Source: Hymenobacter ruricola (GTDB lineage Bacteria > Bacteroidota > Bacteroidia > Cytophagales > Hymenobacteraceae). From it: 64,000 nt of DNA. The first letter of the stretch is position 1. Each line of letters opens with the position of its first letter. The translations under genes were made by a program, and so were the position numbers. Location of the stretch: contig NZ_JADQDM010000023.1 in the NCBI RefSeq assembly GCF_015694525.1, forward strand, positions 1-64,000. The letters are read 5' to 3'. This document shows, in pieces, positions 14,271 through 23,117 of this stretch. A model generated the notes under the pieces. That model was not told where the DNA came from, searched no databases, and saw only the letters and a list, made by a program, of their open reading frames with translations.

Positions 14271-15440
14271 CCGGCCCATGGCCCGCACGGTCGCATCCCA
14301 CAGCACTTCGGCGCTGCGGGCCCAGGAAAACCGGTCCAGGTTCTGCTGCCCGCGGGCCACCAGCTCCCGGCGCAGGTCGGCATCCTGCCAGAGCCGGGCC
14401 AGCCCGGCCGCAATGCTGGCCGGTGCGTGCGGGTCGACGAGCAGAGCGCCGCCCTCCCCCGCCACCTCCGGCATCGAGCTCAGGTTGGACGTGAGCACCG
14501 GGCAGCCGCTGGCCTGCGCCTCCACGATGGGAATGCCGAAGCCTTCGAAATAGGGCACATACACCGTGGCGCGCGCCGCGGCGTAGAGGCCGGCCAGCTC
14601 CTCGTCGGCCACGCGGCCCGTGAAGTGCACGGCGGCCTGGTGGCGCATCTGCTGGTAGGCTTCGAGGATGGGGCCGGCTTTCCAGGCCTTGCGGCCCACG
14701 ATGAGCAGCTGGGCCTCGGCGGCGGCCGGGCCGGCCTGGGTTTTGAAGAGGTCGAAGGCGCGCAGCAGGTTGCCCAGGTTTTTGCGCGGCTGCAGCGCCC
14801 CCACGAACAGAAAGTACGGCTGCCCGTGGCTGAACTGGCGCCGGATGTCGCGCTGTGCCTCCGCCGGCCGGGGCCGAAACAGCGCGGCGGGCGCGTTGTA
14901 GGCCACGCTGATTTTCTCGGGGCTGATGCCGTAGGTCTGCACAATGTCGGCCTTAGTGGCTTCGGATACGGCCACCAGCTGCTGCGAGGCGCGGGCGAAG
15001 CGCGGCATGAAAAAGTGGTAGTACTTGCGTTGCAGCAACCCCACATCAAGCGGAAAATGCTCGAACGCCAGGTCGTGCATCACCGTGACGCGCGGCACCG
15101 CGGTGGCCAGCGTGGTGAAGCCGTCCGGGCTCAGAAACGCCGCCGGCCGGTGGCGGGCCAGCCACAGCGCCACCGCCCCCTCAAACCACGCCACGAACAG
15201 AAACGGGTGGCGCGCCGGCGGCAGCAGCACGTGCGGCACCACGTTGGGCCCAAACAGGTAGCGCGCGTCAAACGCGCGGTCGAACAGGAAGTGAAACGTC
15301 ACCTCCGGGTGCTGGGCCACCAGCCGGCTCAGGGTTTCAAAGCTGAAGCGGCCGATGCCCTCCAGGTGGGCGCCCGGCAGCAGGAAGCGGGTGTTGACGG
15401 CGATGTGAAGTGGGGCGAGCGGGCGGTTGTTGAACGTCAT
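14268..15440 (-). CDS. Family 4 glycosyltransferase
   Basis: 390 residues with a GT-B fold. The N-terminal Rossmann half starts HIAVNTRFLLPGAHLEGIGR. The C-terminal half has YFLFVGALQPRKNLGNLLRA, then the E-x7-E donor-site block FEGFGIPIVEAQASGCPVLT. This is a retaining sugar transferase using a nucleotide-sugar donor; the linkage is unknown. The ATG at 15440 lies inside the end of a palindromic repeat (15432-15531), so the first codons MTF come from repeat sequence. No other start fits before the first conserved strand. The gene belongs to the minus-strand half of the polysaccharide locus. Confidence 0.9.
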   Translation of the reverse strand: MTFNNRPLAPLHIAVNTRFLLPGAHLEGIGRFSFETLSRLVAQHPEVTFHFLFDRAFDARYLFGPNVVPHVLLPPARHPFLFVAWFEGAVALWLARHRPAAFLSPDGFTTLATAVPRVTVMHDLAFEHFPLDVGLLQRKYYHFFMPRFARASQQLVAVSEATKADIVQTYGISPEKISVAYNAPAALFRPRPAEAQRDIRRQFSHGQPYFLFVGALQPRKNLGNLLRAFDLFKTQAGPAAAEAQLLIVGRKAWKAGPILEAYQQMRHQAAVHFTGRVADEELAGLYAAARATVYVPYFEGFGIPIVEAQASGCPVLTSNLSSMPEVAGEGGALLVDPHAPASIAAGLARLWQDADLRRELVARGQQNLDRFSWARSAEVLWDATVRAMGR

Positions 15441-15531
15441 GCAGAGGGCAGCGAAGCATCTTTACCTCAATTGTAAATCAAACAGCCCAACGAAGCGGTA
15501 AAGATGCTTCGCTGCGCTCTGCATGACGTTC
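15432..15531. repeat. GTCAT...ATGAC palindromic repeat (family A, copy 2)
   Basis: The outer arms GAACGTCATGCAGAG and its complement continue into GAAGCATCTTTAC. The left end supplies the start codon of the GT4 gene at 15440. The right end stops 3 bp before the stop codon of the flippase gene. Confidence 0.8.
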
Positions 15532-15534
15532 CAC

Positions 15535-17040
15535 TTAGCCTTTCCCGCCCCGTCCCGGCAGCAGCCCCCCCATCTCCTTGCGCTGCACCAGGCCGGTGCC
15601 CAGCACAATCAAGGCAAATACCCCGGCCATGATGCCTGCTTCCACCCACCAGCGCAGGTACAAGCCATATTGCAGGCCGTACCACACGCCGCACAGCAGC
15701 CCAAACGCCAGCAGCAGCCGCGCCAGCAGCCGAAACGGCACGCCCACGCCGGTGCGCCGCGCCACCAGCACCAGGTAGCCCCCCGACACGGCCACGGCGC
15801 ACAGCAGCGTGTTGAGCGAGGCGGCCACGGCCCCGTAGTGGGGCAGCAAAAACAGGTTCAGGCCGATGTTGAGGGCGATACTCAGGGCCACCAGCCAGCT
15901 CACGGCGCGCTCGTGGGTGGTGCTGGTGAGCAGGGTGCTGTAGATGGCGAAAAAGGCGTGCACCAGCACGTTGAGGAACAGGATTTTCAAGCACAGGGTC
16001 ATGCGTGCCACCTCGGCCGGGGTGCTGTGCTTGAACTGCCAGAACACCACCTCGCCCCGAAACAGCACAAACGCCACGACGAACAGCAGCGGCAGCGCCA
16101 CCACCCGCTGCCCGAACATGAGCAGCTGGCGCTGGGCCCCGGCGTCCTTCGGCACGCTGGCGAATTTGGCAAAAAACAGCGGCAGCACCGTCCAGGCGTA
16201 CATCATCACGGCGTCGACCCAGCGGTAGGCGCCGGCGTAGTAGCCGGCCTCGGTGGGCGAGGCCAGGCGCTCCAGCATGAGCATGTCGATGCGCTCGTTC
16301 ACGCCGTAGAGCAGCGTCATGAGGGCGAAAGGAAGGCTGGCGCGCAGGGCCGTGCGGGCCACGGGCCCCTGCCAGCGGTACCGCACGCGGCCAAACAGGC
16401 GCGTCATCAGCCCGTAGGTGAGCACGGCGGTGAAAGCGGCCGCGCCCAGCCGGGCGCCCACGTAGTTGGGCAGCGTGAGGCCCAGGGGCAGCAGCGCCAG
16501 CACGGCGCCCAGCAGCACAAACTTTTCCAGCACCGAGAGCACGGCGTCGGTGTTGAATTTCTGGTGGGCCTGCAGGGTGCCGCGCAAAAACTGCCCGTAC
16601 TGGGCCAGCAGCAGGGCCGTGCCCACGGCGCCCAGCAGCAGCAGCTCGGTGCCGCGGTAGCCCAGCACCGCGCCCAGCACCAGCATGGCGGCCAGGGCCA
16701 CGAAGTTGAGGGCGCCGCGCAGGGGCAGCAGCGTGGGAAAGGTTTCGGCCATGAAGCGGGGCTCGGCGGCCACGCGCTGCACGGCGTAGGGCGTGAGGCC
16801 CAGGTCGGAGAGGGCGGCCACCACCAGCGTGAGGGCCGACAGGGCCGTGACCAGCCCGAACGTGGCGTGCCCGAGCCGGTCCTGCACCAGGTTTTCGACC
16901 ACCACCCAGCCGGGTTTCACCAGCAGGTTGAGCAGGACGACGAAGCTGATATTGCCAAAAAACCGTTTGATGCCGACGAAGAAGCTAAGGCCCGAAAGAG
17001 GATAACCGGCACCGGGCGCCGGAAGCGCAAAGCTACGCAC
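15535..17040 (-). CDS. Wzx-type polysaccharide flippase (oligosaccharide flippase family)
   Basis: About 501 residues with about 14 predicted membrane helices. The N-terminal segment IKRFFGNISFVVLLNLLVKP and the internal NERIDMLMLERLASPTEAG with the following YRWVD helix are typical of the MATE-like flippase family that turns lipid-linked oligosaccharide units across the inner membrane. The start is uncertain: GTG at 17040 is chosen because it precedes the first helix closely; the first ATG (17172) would overlap the divergent Wzz-type gene and adds a basic non-conserved stretch. The neighbours (GT4, Wzz, ligase-type) make a complete export set. Confidence 0.85.
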   Translation of the reverse strand: MRSFALPAPGAGYPLSGLSFFVGIKRFFGNISFVVLLNLLVKPGWVVVENLVQDRLGHATFGLVTALSALTLVVAALSDLGLTPYAVQRVAAEPRFMAETFPTLLPLRGALNFVALAAMLVLGAVLGYRGTELLLLGAVGTALLLAQYGQFLRGTLQAHQKFNTDAVLSVLEKFVLLGAVLALLPLGLTLPNYVGARLGAAAFTAVLTYGLMTRLFGRVRYRWQGPVARTALRASLPFALMTLLYGVNERIDMLMLERLASPTEAGYYAGAYRWVDAVMMYAWTVLPLFFAKFASVPKDAGAQRQLLMFGQRVVALPLLFVVAFVLFRGEVVFWQFKHSTPAEVARMTLCLKILFLNVLVHAFFAIYSTLLTSTTHERAVSWLVALSIALNIGLNLFLLPHYGAVAASLNTLLCAVAVSGGYLVLVARRTGVGVPFRLLARLLLAFGLLCGVWYGLQYGLYLRWWVEAGIMAGVFALIVLGTGLVQRKEMGGLLPGRGGKG

Positions 17041-17087
17041 CCGGGCCGGCCAGCCGCACGCCGCGCCGCGCGGGGCCGTTTTCCGGC

Positions 17088-17095
17088 TATCTTTG
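17088..17095 (+). promoter_or_regulatory. Likely -7 promoter element (TATCTTTG) of the Wzz-type gene
   Basis: An exact TAnnTTTG match 67 bp before the ATG at 17163, in the divergent region of the polysaccharide locus. Confidence 0.55.
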
Positions 17096-17162
17096 CCTGC
17101 CGCCTTCCCGCTCCTTCCGTCCCATTTAAAAAACGTGCGCGCGACGGCTTCTTTTTCTCTGT

Positions 17163-18230
17163 ATGTCTGCACCTTCGTTCTCGCTGGTGGGCCTGGGGCC
17201 CATTATCAACCGCTGGAAATACCTCGTGGCCGGGGCCGTGGCCCTGGCCGCCGTGGTGAGCATTGTGGTGGCGCTGCTGATGCCCAACGTGTACCGCTCC
17301 ACCGCCATTTTCATCCCCACCAACCCGCAAACTACTGACCCTGACCGCCTCGTGGACGGCGGCAAGCTGGAGCTCAGCGGGCGGGCCGAAGACCTGGACC
17401 GCGCCATCACCATCGGCGAGTCGCAGCCGGTGGCGGAGTTGGCCATCAAAAAGTTTAACCTGTACAAGCACTACAAGGCCGGCGCGCCCGGCGACGACGC
17501 CACCGACAACTTCGTGCTGAAGGAGTTCACCGACAACCTGGCCATTGTGCACAACGAGCGCGACGCCATCGAACTCACGTTCATGGACAAAGACAAAAAC
17601 CTGGCCGCGCGGGTGGCCAACACCCTGGTGCAGGTCATCGACTCGGTGAACCAGCAGCTGACGCTGGAAAACCGCCGCCACGTGCTCGACCTCTACCGCC
17701 AGCGCTACGAATACCTGAGCACCAGCTACGAGCGCAGCCGCCAGGAACTGGTGGGTGCCCGCCGCCGCTACGGCATTTTCGGCCTGGAAATGCAGGGCCG
17801 CTACATGGTGAAGCAACTCATTGAAACCGAAGCCGCCCTGCGCAAGGCCGAAGCCAGCGGCGGCGACGTGGCCGGCCTGCGGCGCGCGCTGCGCGGCCTC
17901 ACCAAACGCGACGGCGGCAACCTCATCAACCTGGAAAGCTACGTGCAGGGCACCGACTCGCTGAGCATGTTCACGACCCGCGTGGCCGACCTGCAGAGCC
18001 GCCTCATCGGGGCGCGCTCGGCCTTCGAAACGGCCGAGCTGAGCTTGAAAGGCCGCATTGCGAGCCTTTACATTGTGCAGAAGGCCTACCCCGCCACCAA
18101 GAAAATCAAGCCCGTGCGCTGGCTGATTGTGGTGGGCTCGGTGGTGCTCACGTTCGTGCTGTCGGTTATTTTCATCGCTCTGCTGGAATTGTACCGTCGC
18201 AACCGGCCCGGCGCGGCCCGCCCGGCGTGA
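17163..18230 (+). CDS. Wzz-type polysaccharide chain-length/co-polymerase protein
   Basis: 355 residues. There are two membrane helices, at ~21-40 (YLVAGAVALAAVVSIVVALL) and ~322-343 (WLIVVGSVVLTFVLSVIFIA), with a long periplasmic coiled-coil-rich part between. The second helix is preceded by AYPATKKIKPVRW, the Pro-rich segment usual for this family. There is no C-terminal tyrosine-kinase domain. It sets chain length or assists export with the Wzy/ligase-type and Wzx-type partners. Its stop overlaps the next gene's GTG start (GTGA). Confidence 0.88.
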   Translation: MSAPSFSLVGLGPIINRWKYLVAGAVALAAVVSIVVALLMPNVYRSTAIFIPTNPQTTDPDRLVDGGKLELSGRAEDLDRAITIGESQPVAELAIKKFNLYKHYKAGAPGDDATDNFVLKEFTDNLAIVHNERDAIELTFMDKDKNLAARVANTLVQVIDSVNQQLTLENRRHVLDLYRQRYEYLSTSYERSRQELVGARRRYGIFGLEMQGRYMVKQLIETEAALRKAEASGGDVAGLRRALRGLTKRDGGNLINLESYVQGTDSLSMFTTRVADLQSRLIGARSAFETAELSLKGRIASLYIVQKAYPATKKIKPVRWLIVVGSVVLTFVLSVIFIALLELYRRNRPGAARPA

Positions 18231-19753
18231 ACCCGCCCGTGAACCATTGGCTGAGCCGCCTGCGGCAGTCCTTCGACGGACCCCAGCTGCTGTTTATGGC
18301 CTTTATCGGCGTGCTGCTGCTGGGCGGCGCGGCGGCGGGGCTGCTCAGCATGCCGGCGCTGCTGCTGCCCGCCGGCCTGGCCGTGGCCCTGCTGGTGGCC
18401 CTGGTCGAGTGGCGGTGGATTTATTACCTGCTGTTTTTCCTGCTGCCGTTCTCGGAAGAAATCAGCCTGTTTGGCGGGCTCAGCATGGACGTGCCCTCCG
18501 AGCCGCTCATGCTGGCCCTCACGGGCTGCGTGGGCGCCACGCTGCTGCTGGGGGCGGGCCACGCGCAGCTGCGCCGCCGCGAGTGGGGCCACCCGCTGCT
18601 CATCATCGTGGCCCTGATGCTGCTGTGGACGGCCGTCGACGCCTTTTTCTCGGTCGACTCGCTCAAGTCCGTCAAGTACCTGCTGGCCAAGGTGTGGTAC
18701 ATCACCCCGTTTCTGCTGGGCACGCTGCTCATCGTGCGCCGGCCGGCCGATACGTGGCGCTTCGTGGCCTTCTACGCCGCCGGGGCCAGCCTGAGCGTGC
18801 TCTACGTGGCGAGCCGGCACGCCAGCAAGGGCTTTTCGTTTGCCGACATCAACTGGGCGCTGCACCCGTTTTTCCGCAACCACGTCATCTACGCCACCAT
18901 GTTGGCGCTGCTGGTGCCGTTTTGCTGGTTTGCGCTGCGGGCGGCCACCACGACGGGCGGGCGCCTGGCCTGGCGCCTGATGCTGGGCCTTCTGCTGTTT
19001 GGCCTGTTCACGTCCTACACGCGGGCTTCCATGCTTTCGCTGCCCCTGGCGGCCCTGTTTTTTGTGGTGATGCGCGTGCGCTTCACGCGGGTGGTGCTGC
19101 TGGCCGTGGCCCTGGGCACGGCCCTGAGCGTGGCCCACATTGCCAGCGGCGACAACTACATGGAGCTTGCGCCCAACTACGAGCGCACCGTGTTCAACGG
19201 CAAGAACTTTGAGAAGCACCTCGAAGCCACCTACAAGTTGCAGGACGTGTCGGGCATGGAGCGGGTGTACCGCTGGGTGGCCGCCGCCCGCATGATTGCC
19301 GATAAGCCCATTGTGGGCAGCGGCGCGGCCACGTTCTACCCCGAATACAAGCGCTACACGGTGAAGAGCTTCCGCACCTACGTGAGCGACAACCCCGAAA
19401 AATCAACCACCCACAACTACTTCCTGCTGCAGCTGGCCGAGCAAGGAATTCCCGGCTTTCTGCTCTTCGCCGTCTTCATCGCCACGGCCCTGCTGAAGGC
19501 CGAAAGCCTCTACCGCCGCTCGGGGCAGCAGCCTGAGGTGCGGCGCGTGGTGCTGGGGGCGGCCATGTCGCTGGTGGTCATTGTGTTCCACCTCACCCTC
19601 AACGAGCTGGTGGAGGTGGACAAGATTGGGCCGGTGTTCTTCGTGTGCATTGCGTTGCTCGTCCGGGCCGAAACCTGGCTGGCAGAGGCAAGCGCAGCTA
19701 TTGAGGAAACCGGCGCAACAGTTCCGGCAAATCCGGCTGCTAGCTTATCTTGA
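18227..19753 (+). CDS. O-antigen ligase/polymerase-family membrane protein
   Basis: 508 residues with about 11-12 helices. The family signature is the large periplasmic loop before the last helices: it ends in a segment with ADKPIVGSGAATFYPEY and later THNYFLLQLAEQGIPGFLLF, where the H-N-x-x-L block is characteristic. It could polymerise repeat units (Wzy) or ligate them to a carrier; sequence alone does not separate these. The GTG start at 18227 overlaps the Wzz-type stop by 4 bp, a tight coupling. Confidence 0.85.
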   Translation: MNPPVNHWLSRLRQSFDGPQLLFMAFIGVLLLGGAAAGLLSMPALLLPAGLAVALLVALVEWRWIYYLLFFLLPFSEEISLFGGLSMDVPSEPLMLALTGCVGATLLLGAGHAQLRRREWGHPLLIIVALMLLWTAVDAFFSVDSLKSVKYLLAKVWYITPFLLGTLLIVRRPADTWRFVAFYAAGASLSVLYVASRHASKGFSFADINWALHPFFRNHVIYATMLALLVPFCWFALRAATTTGGRLAWRLMLGLLLFGLFTSYTRASMLSLPLAALFFVVMRVRFTRVVLLAVALGTALSVAHIASGDNYMELAPNYERTVFNGKNFEKHLEATYKLQDVSGMERVYRWVAAARMIADKPIVGSGAATFYPEYKRYTVKSFRTYVSDNPEKSTTHNYFLLQLAEQGIPGFLLFAVFIATALLKAESLYRRSGQQPEVRRVVLGAAMSLVVIVFHLTLNELVEVDKIGPVFFVCIALLVRAETWLAEASAAIEETGATVPANPAASLS

Positions 19754-19886
19754 TGCGTGCTTGCTGACGCCAGAGAGCTAACAAAAAAGTGACAAAATAG
19801 CGCAAAAAGTATAAATTTTTAGTGGCACCAACGGTGTAGCACACTGATAGTATTGCATTGCTATATGATGGGCCTTTACAGCGGCA

Positions 19887-19894
19887 TACCTTTG
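19887..19894 (+). promoter_or_regulatory. Possible -7 promoter element (TACCTTTG) before the small-peptide region
   Basis: An exact TAnnTTTG match. A transcript starting ~7 bp downstream would hold two hairpins, the 39-codon ORF and the terminator (~280 nt). No convincing -33 element at standard spacing. Confidence 0.4.
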
Positions 19895-19947
19895 AATCAC
19901 TCGCGTTAGGTAGGTCCCTCAGCCCAACGGCTCGCTCTGTAAAAAGA

Positions 19948-20015
19948 GAAGCCCGGCTGCGCTAACAACCGGGCTTCGAGAAGTGTGAGGGTTAAGAAGC
20001 AACCCTCACACTTCT
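19948..20015 (+). promoter_or_regulatory. Two tandem hairpins upstream of the small ORF
   Basis: Hairpin 1 (19948-19977) has a 9-bp perfect stem, GAAGCCCGG/CCGGGCTTC. Hairpin 2 (19979-20015) has a 15-bp perfect stem, AGAAGTGTGAGGGTT with its complement, and a 7-nt loop. The second ends 7 nt before the ATG of the 39-codon ORF and could occlude its ribosome site. Either could also end the transcript of the ligase-type gene. Confidence 0.6.
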
Positions 20016-20022
20016 GGCAAGA

Positions 20023-20142
20023 ATGACAAAGGACAGCGCGAAGAAACTACTACAAACGGTCGGAAAAGTTGTTTTGGTGGGGTTAGCGGGCGGGTTAGGT
20101 AAGGCTATTGGCTTTGCGTTGCTCGCTCATTGGCTCCGGTAG
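20023..20142 (+). CDS. Possible 39-residue hydrophobic peptide
   Basis: ATG at 20023 to TAG at 20142. The peptide starts MTKDSAKKLLQTVGK, followed by a hydrophobic Gly-rich helix (VVLVGLAGGLGKAIGFALLA) and ends HWLR. A charged N-terminus, one membrane-length helix and a basic end are features of type I toxins and of small membrane peptides. A strong terminator follows 5 bp later and structured RNA precedes it, so a dedicated transcript is plausible. No family is recognised. It could instead be chance coding inside a small RNA. Confidence 0.4.
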   Translation: MTKDSAKKLLQTVGKVVLVGLAGGLGKAIGFALLAHWLR

Positions 20143-20146
20143 TTGG

Positions 20147-20182
20147 CAAAGGCCGGGCCGGGAGGTTCGGCCTTTGTTTTTT
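20147..20182 (+). terminator. Intrinsic terminator after the small ORF
   Basis: The stem CAAAGGCCG/CGGCCTTTG is followed at once by six T residues (20177-20182). It is one of the clearest rho-independent terminators in the window. Confidence 0.8.
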
Positions 20183-20258
20183 ATCGTTTGCACAACACAA
20201 CAAATGTACACGGTCTGACGCAAATTAGTTGCGGCTTATCTGTTTACGGCCAACCTGA

Positions 20259-21563
20259 TTATTTAAACCGGCAGCTGAGAATGGTCACGTCGTCGGCAAA
20301 CTGCGCGTCGTGGGCGCTGAAGGCGTTGATGCTGCGCAGCAGTTCTTGGTGCAGCTTGGGCAGCGGCAGGTAGCGGTTGCGCTGCAGCACGGCCAGCACG
20401 CCTTCTTCGCCAAATTCGTTGTTGTGGGCGTCGAATACTTCGGTGAGGCCGTCGGTGTAGAGCAGCAGCAGCGAGTGCGCCGGAATTTCGGTTTCGCCCA
20501 CGCGCAGCAGCGGCAGCTCTTCCATGATGCCGAGCATGACAGTGCCGTGCTTGAGGGCGTGCACGGCGCCGTCGTCGAGCAGCAGCAAGGGGTCGTTGTG
20601 GCCGGCGTTCACGTACTGCAGGCGGCGGGTGCGGCGGTCGTAGATGCCGAGAAAGGCGGTGATGAATTTCTCGCCGCCCGAGTTGCGGAACAGCAGGTGG
20701 TTGAGCTCGGGCACGATGGTGGCCAGTTCCACGCCCTGGCGCAGCAGCGTGCGCAGGCCCGCTTGGAAGTTCGACATCAGCAGCGAGGCCGGTACGCCCT
20801 TGCCGCTCACGTCGGCCACGCACAGCAGCAGGCGGTCGGCGTCGATTTCGACCACGTCGTAGTAGTCGCCGCCGATTTCGGTGTGGGGCACGTAGCTGCG
20901 CTCGATGGCCAGGTGCGCGTCGTTGGGCAGGCTGCGCGGAAACAGCATGGCCTGCACCTCCTGGGCAATTTCAATTTCCTTGCGCACGGCGGCGTCGGCC
21001 ACGCGCTGGGCTTGCAGGCGGCGGTTTTCCACGGCCCCAATCAGCGTGTTGGCCAAAGAGCCGAGGAAAGGAATAAGTTGCTGGCGCACGTCGTTGTCGC
21101 GCAGGCCGCCCACAAAGACGTAGGCCACCACCTGCTTCTGGCGCAGCACGGGAATCACCAGTTCGTACCGGTCCCAGGCCTCGCCGAGGTGCAGGTCCTC
21201 CACGGCTTGCGGGTTCGTGACGCCGCCGGCCAGCAAATGCGGCGTCAGCGCCAGCTTTTCGGCTTCGGCCAGGTCGCAGCCCAGGGCCACGCGCACCTTG
21301 AAGCCGTGGTCTTCGCGGGCAAAAAGCAGCAGCTGCACCACGTTGCGCTGGCCCTGCAGGGTGAGGCGCAGCATGTGGTAAAGCTCGTCCACGGTGTGGT
21401 CGCGGGCCGTCATGTCGTGGGCCACGCCCAGCACCGTATCCAGCTCGAACTGCTTGAGCAGCAGCTCTCGCCGCAGCTTCTTGATTTGCTCGTCGCGCAT
21501 CGTGACCTGGGCGCCAAGGGCGTCGGCCAGGGGCTCAGCAGAAGAAAGAGGGGCAGAAGCCAT
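20259..21563 (-). CDS. PP2C-type (SpoIIE/RsbU) serine phosphatase with GAF-like sensor
   Basis: 434 residues. An N-terminal coiled coil (~20-45) leads to a GAF-like domain (~50-190). A second helical linker, KEIEIAQEVQAMLFPRSLP, marks the start of the SpoIIE domain (~200-434). Metal-binding Asp residues occur in GGDYYDV, CVADVSGKGVPASLLM, LLYTDGLTE and QFADDVTIL. Such enzymes dephosphorylate STAS-type anti-sigma antagonists in partner switching. A STAS protein is encoded at 56230, far away, so any link is inference. The start is the ATG at 21563; an earlier in-frame ATG at 21593 is less likely. Confidence 0.88.
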   Translation of the reverse strand: MASAPLSSAEPLADALGAQVTMRDEQIKKLRRELLLKQFELDTVLGVAHDMTARDHTVDELYHMLRLTLQGQRNVVQLLLFAREDHGFKVRVALGCDLAEAEKLALTPHLLAGGVTNPQAVEDLHLGEAWDRYELVIPVLRQKQVVAYVFVGGLRDNDVRQQLIPFLGSLANTLIGAVENRRLQAQRVADAAVRKEIEIAQEVQAMLFPRSLPNDAHLAIERSYVPHTEIGGDYYDVVEIDADRLLLCVADVSGKGVPASLLMSNFQAGLRTLLRQGVELATIVPELNHLLFRNSGGEKFITAFLGIYDRRTRRLQYVNAGHNDPLLLLDDGAVHALKHGTVMLGIMEELPLLRVGETEIPAHSLLLLYTDGLTEVFDAHNNEFGEEGVLAVLQRNRYLPLPKLHQELLRSINAFSAHDAQFADDVTILSCRFK

Positions 21564-21620
21564 ACGGCAAGGTAAGCAGCCCGCATGAAACACGCATGAA
21601 ACGCGAACGGGGCTGCAAAC

Positions 21621-22826
21621 TTACGCCGCCACGGGCGTTTTGGGGTCGTAAGCGTCGCGCAGGCCGTTGCCGAGCAGGTTGAAGCTGAGCACGAGCAGCG
21701 AAATGGCCGTGCCCGGCAGCAGCGTGAGCCACAGGCCGGCCTCGGTGCCCAGCAGGTCGTAGCCTTCCTTCACCATGAGGCCCCAGCTGGGTGCGGGCGG
21801 CTGCACCCCCAGCCCGAGAAAGCTCAGGCCCGCTTCGAGCAGAATGGCGGCGGCAAAATTGCTGGTGGCCAGCACGATGAGCGGGCCGCGCATGTTCGGC
21901 AGCAGGTGCTGGGCAATGAGGCGCCAGGTGGGCAGGCCCAGCACGCGGCCAGCCTCCACGAAGGTGGCAGCGCGCAAACTCAGCATCTGGCCGCGCACCA
22001 CGCGGGCCACGTCCACCCACATGGTGAGGCCCACGGCCACGAAGCTGACCCACACGCCTTTGCTATCCAGCGCCAGCGAAATGGCGATGACCAGCATGAT
22101 GCCCGGAATGCTCCACACCACCGTCATCACGCCCAGCAATAGCGAATCGACCCAGCCGCCGAAATAGCCGGCCACGGCGCCCACAGCCATGCCCAGCGCC
22201 AGCGAAATGAGCACTGCCACCAGCCCAATGCCCAGCGAGATGCGCGTGCCCAGCAGCAGCCGGCTCAGCTCGTCGCGCCCGGCTTTGTCGGTGCCCAGCA
22301 CGTAGGGGCGGCTGACGAGGTGCTTCTCCTTGATTTCCTGCTGCAAAGTAGCGGCGGGCCCGGCATGGCCCACCACGGCCGACAGCGCCAGCCGCCGTAG
22401 CCGCCCAGCTTCGGCCGAGTGTTCTCCCAGCGGTTTCAGCACAATAGAATCGCCTGAAAATTCGTAGCCGCCGATGGGCGTTTCCTGCATGTCGGGCTCG
22501 CGGCCGTGCAGCCAGGTGGCGAAGATGTTATCGGCGCCAGAAGCATTGCGCGCCGAATCGGGCAGGGGCTGGCGCAGCAAGAGCACGCGTAGGCCGGGCC
22601 GCTCCTTTTGAATCTGCACGAAGCCGTGGCTGGCATTGGGCGAGTTGTCGGGCAATATCCAGTAGCCCAGCAGCGCCACCAGCGTGCACAGCGCAATGAA
22701 GGCCAAGCCGGCCACGGCGGGCCAGTTTTGCCACAGGCGCTGGCGCACGTAGTAGCCCGGCGGCCGGGCCACGGCGGCCGCGCTGGGCGCGGGGGCCGGC
22801 GCGGGCGAAACTGCCGTCGAGGCCAT
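21621..22826 (-). CDS. DppC/OppC-type ABC transporter permease
   Basis: 401 residues, about 100 longer than the usual DppC. One N-terminal helix (~38-56) is followed by a periplasmic insertion of about 90 residues. Then comes the canonical YVLGTDKAGRDELSRLLLGT and five helices. The cytoplasmic EAA loop is present (VEAGRVLGLPTWRLIAQHLL), as is the C-terminal FLGLGVQPPAPSWGLM. It forms half of a peptide/nickel-type import channel; no DppB, ATPase or binding protein is adjacent, so its partners are elsewhere. It starts 2 bp after the upstream small gene. Confidence 0.88.
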   Translation of the reverse strand: MASTAVSPAPAPAPSAAAVARPPGYYVRQRLWQNWPAVAGLAFIALCTLVALLGYWILPDNSPNASHGFVQIQKERPGLRVLLLRQPLPDSARNASGADNIFATWLHGREPDMQETPIGGYEFSGDSIVLKPLGEHSAEAGRLRRLALSAVVGHAGPAATLQQEIKEKHLVSRPYVLGTDKAGRDELSRLLLGTRISLGIGLVAVLISLALGMAVGAVAGYFGGWVDSLLLGVMTVVWSIPGIMLVIAISLALDSKGVWVSFVAVGLTMWVDVARVVRGQMLSLRAATFVEAGRVLGLPTWRLIAQHLLPNMRGPLIVLATSNFAAAILLEAGLSFLGLGVQPPAPSWGLMVKEGYDLLGTEAGLWLTLLPGTAISLLVLSFNLLGNGLRDAYDPKTPVAA

Positions 22827-22828
22827 CG

Positions 22829-23086
22829 TTAGCGGGTATTGTGCTGCAAGAGGCCTTCCTTGGAAGCCAGGTAGGAGGCGTCGCGGGCGATGGCGCCGAA
22901 GGAAGTGGTTTCGTAGGCCAGTTCGGTGTCCACGTCGGGCCAGTAGCTGCGGATGAGGCCTTGCTCCAGCAGGCTGCGCAGCTGGTTTTCCAGCTCCATT
23001 GGCGGCAGGCCGGTTTTCTGGAGCAGCGTGCGAAACGGGGTGACGAAGTACAGCTCGTCGAGCAGGTCGAATTCGGGGTCGGTCAC
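22829..23086 (-). CDS. Small conserved-looking protein upstream of the permease
   Basis: 85 residues starting with GTG: M/VTDPEFDLLDELYFVTPFRT. It resembles a small winged-helix-like fold (LLQKTGLPPMELENQLRSLLEQGLIR) with no membrane or export signal. It precedes the permease by 2 bp. It may be a regulatory or accessory factor of that transporter. The start is chosen because a TACATTTG promoter box sits 31 bp upstream and no ATG fits. I do not recognise the family. Confidence 0.65.
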   Translation of the reverse strand: MTDPEFDLLDELYFVTPFRTLLQKTGLPPMELENQLRSLLEQGLIRSYWPDVDTELAYETTSFGAIARDASYLASKEGLLQHNTR

Positions 23087-23117
23087 GGGTAGGAGTTGGC
23101 GCGATGAGGGAGTAGGG

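Noticed and set aside
20143..20373. 76-codon ORF on the plus strand
   Set aside because: Its second half lies antisense inside the phosphatase gene and its first half covers the terminator, so it is not credible as a gene.
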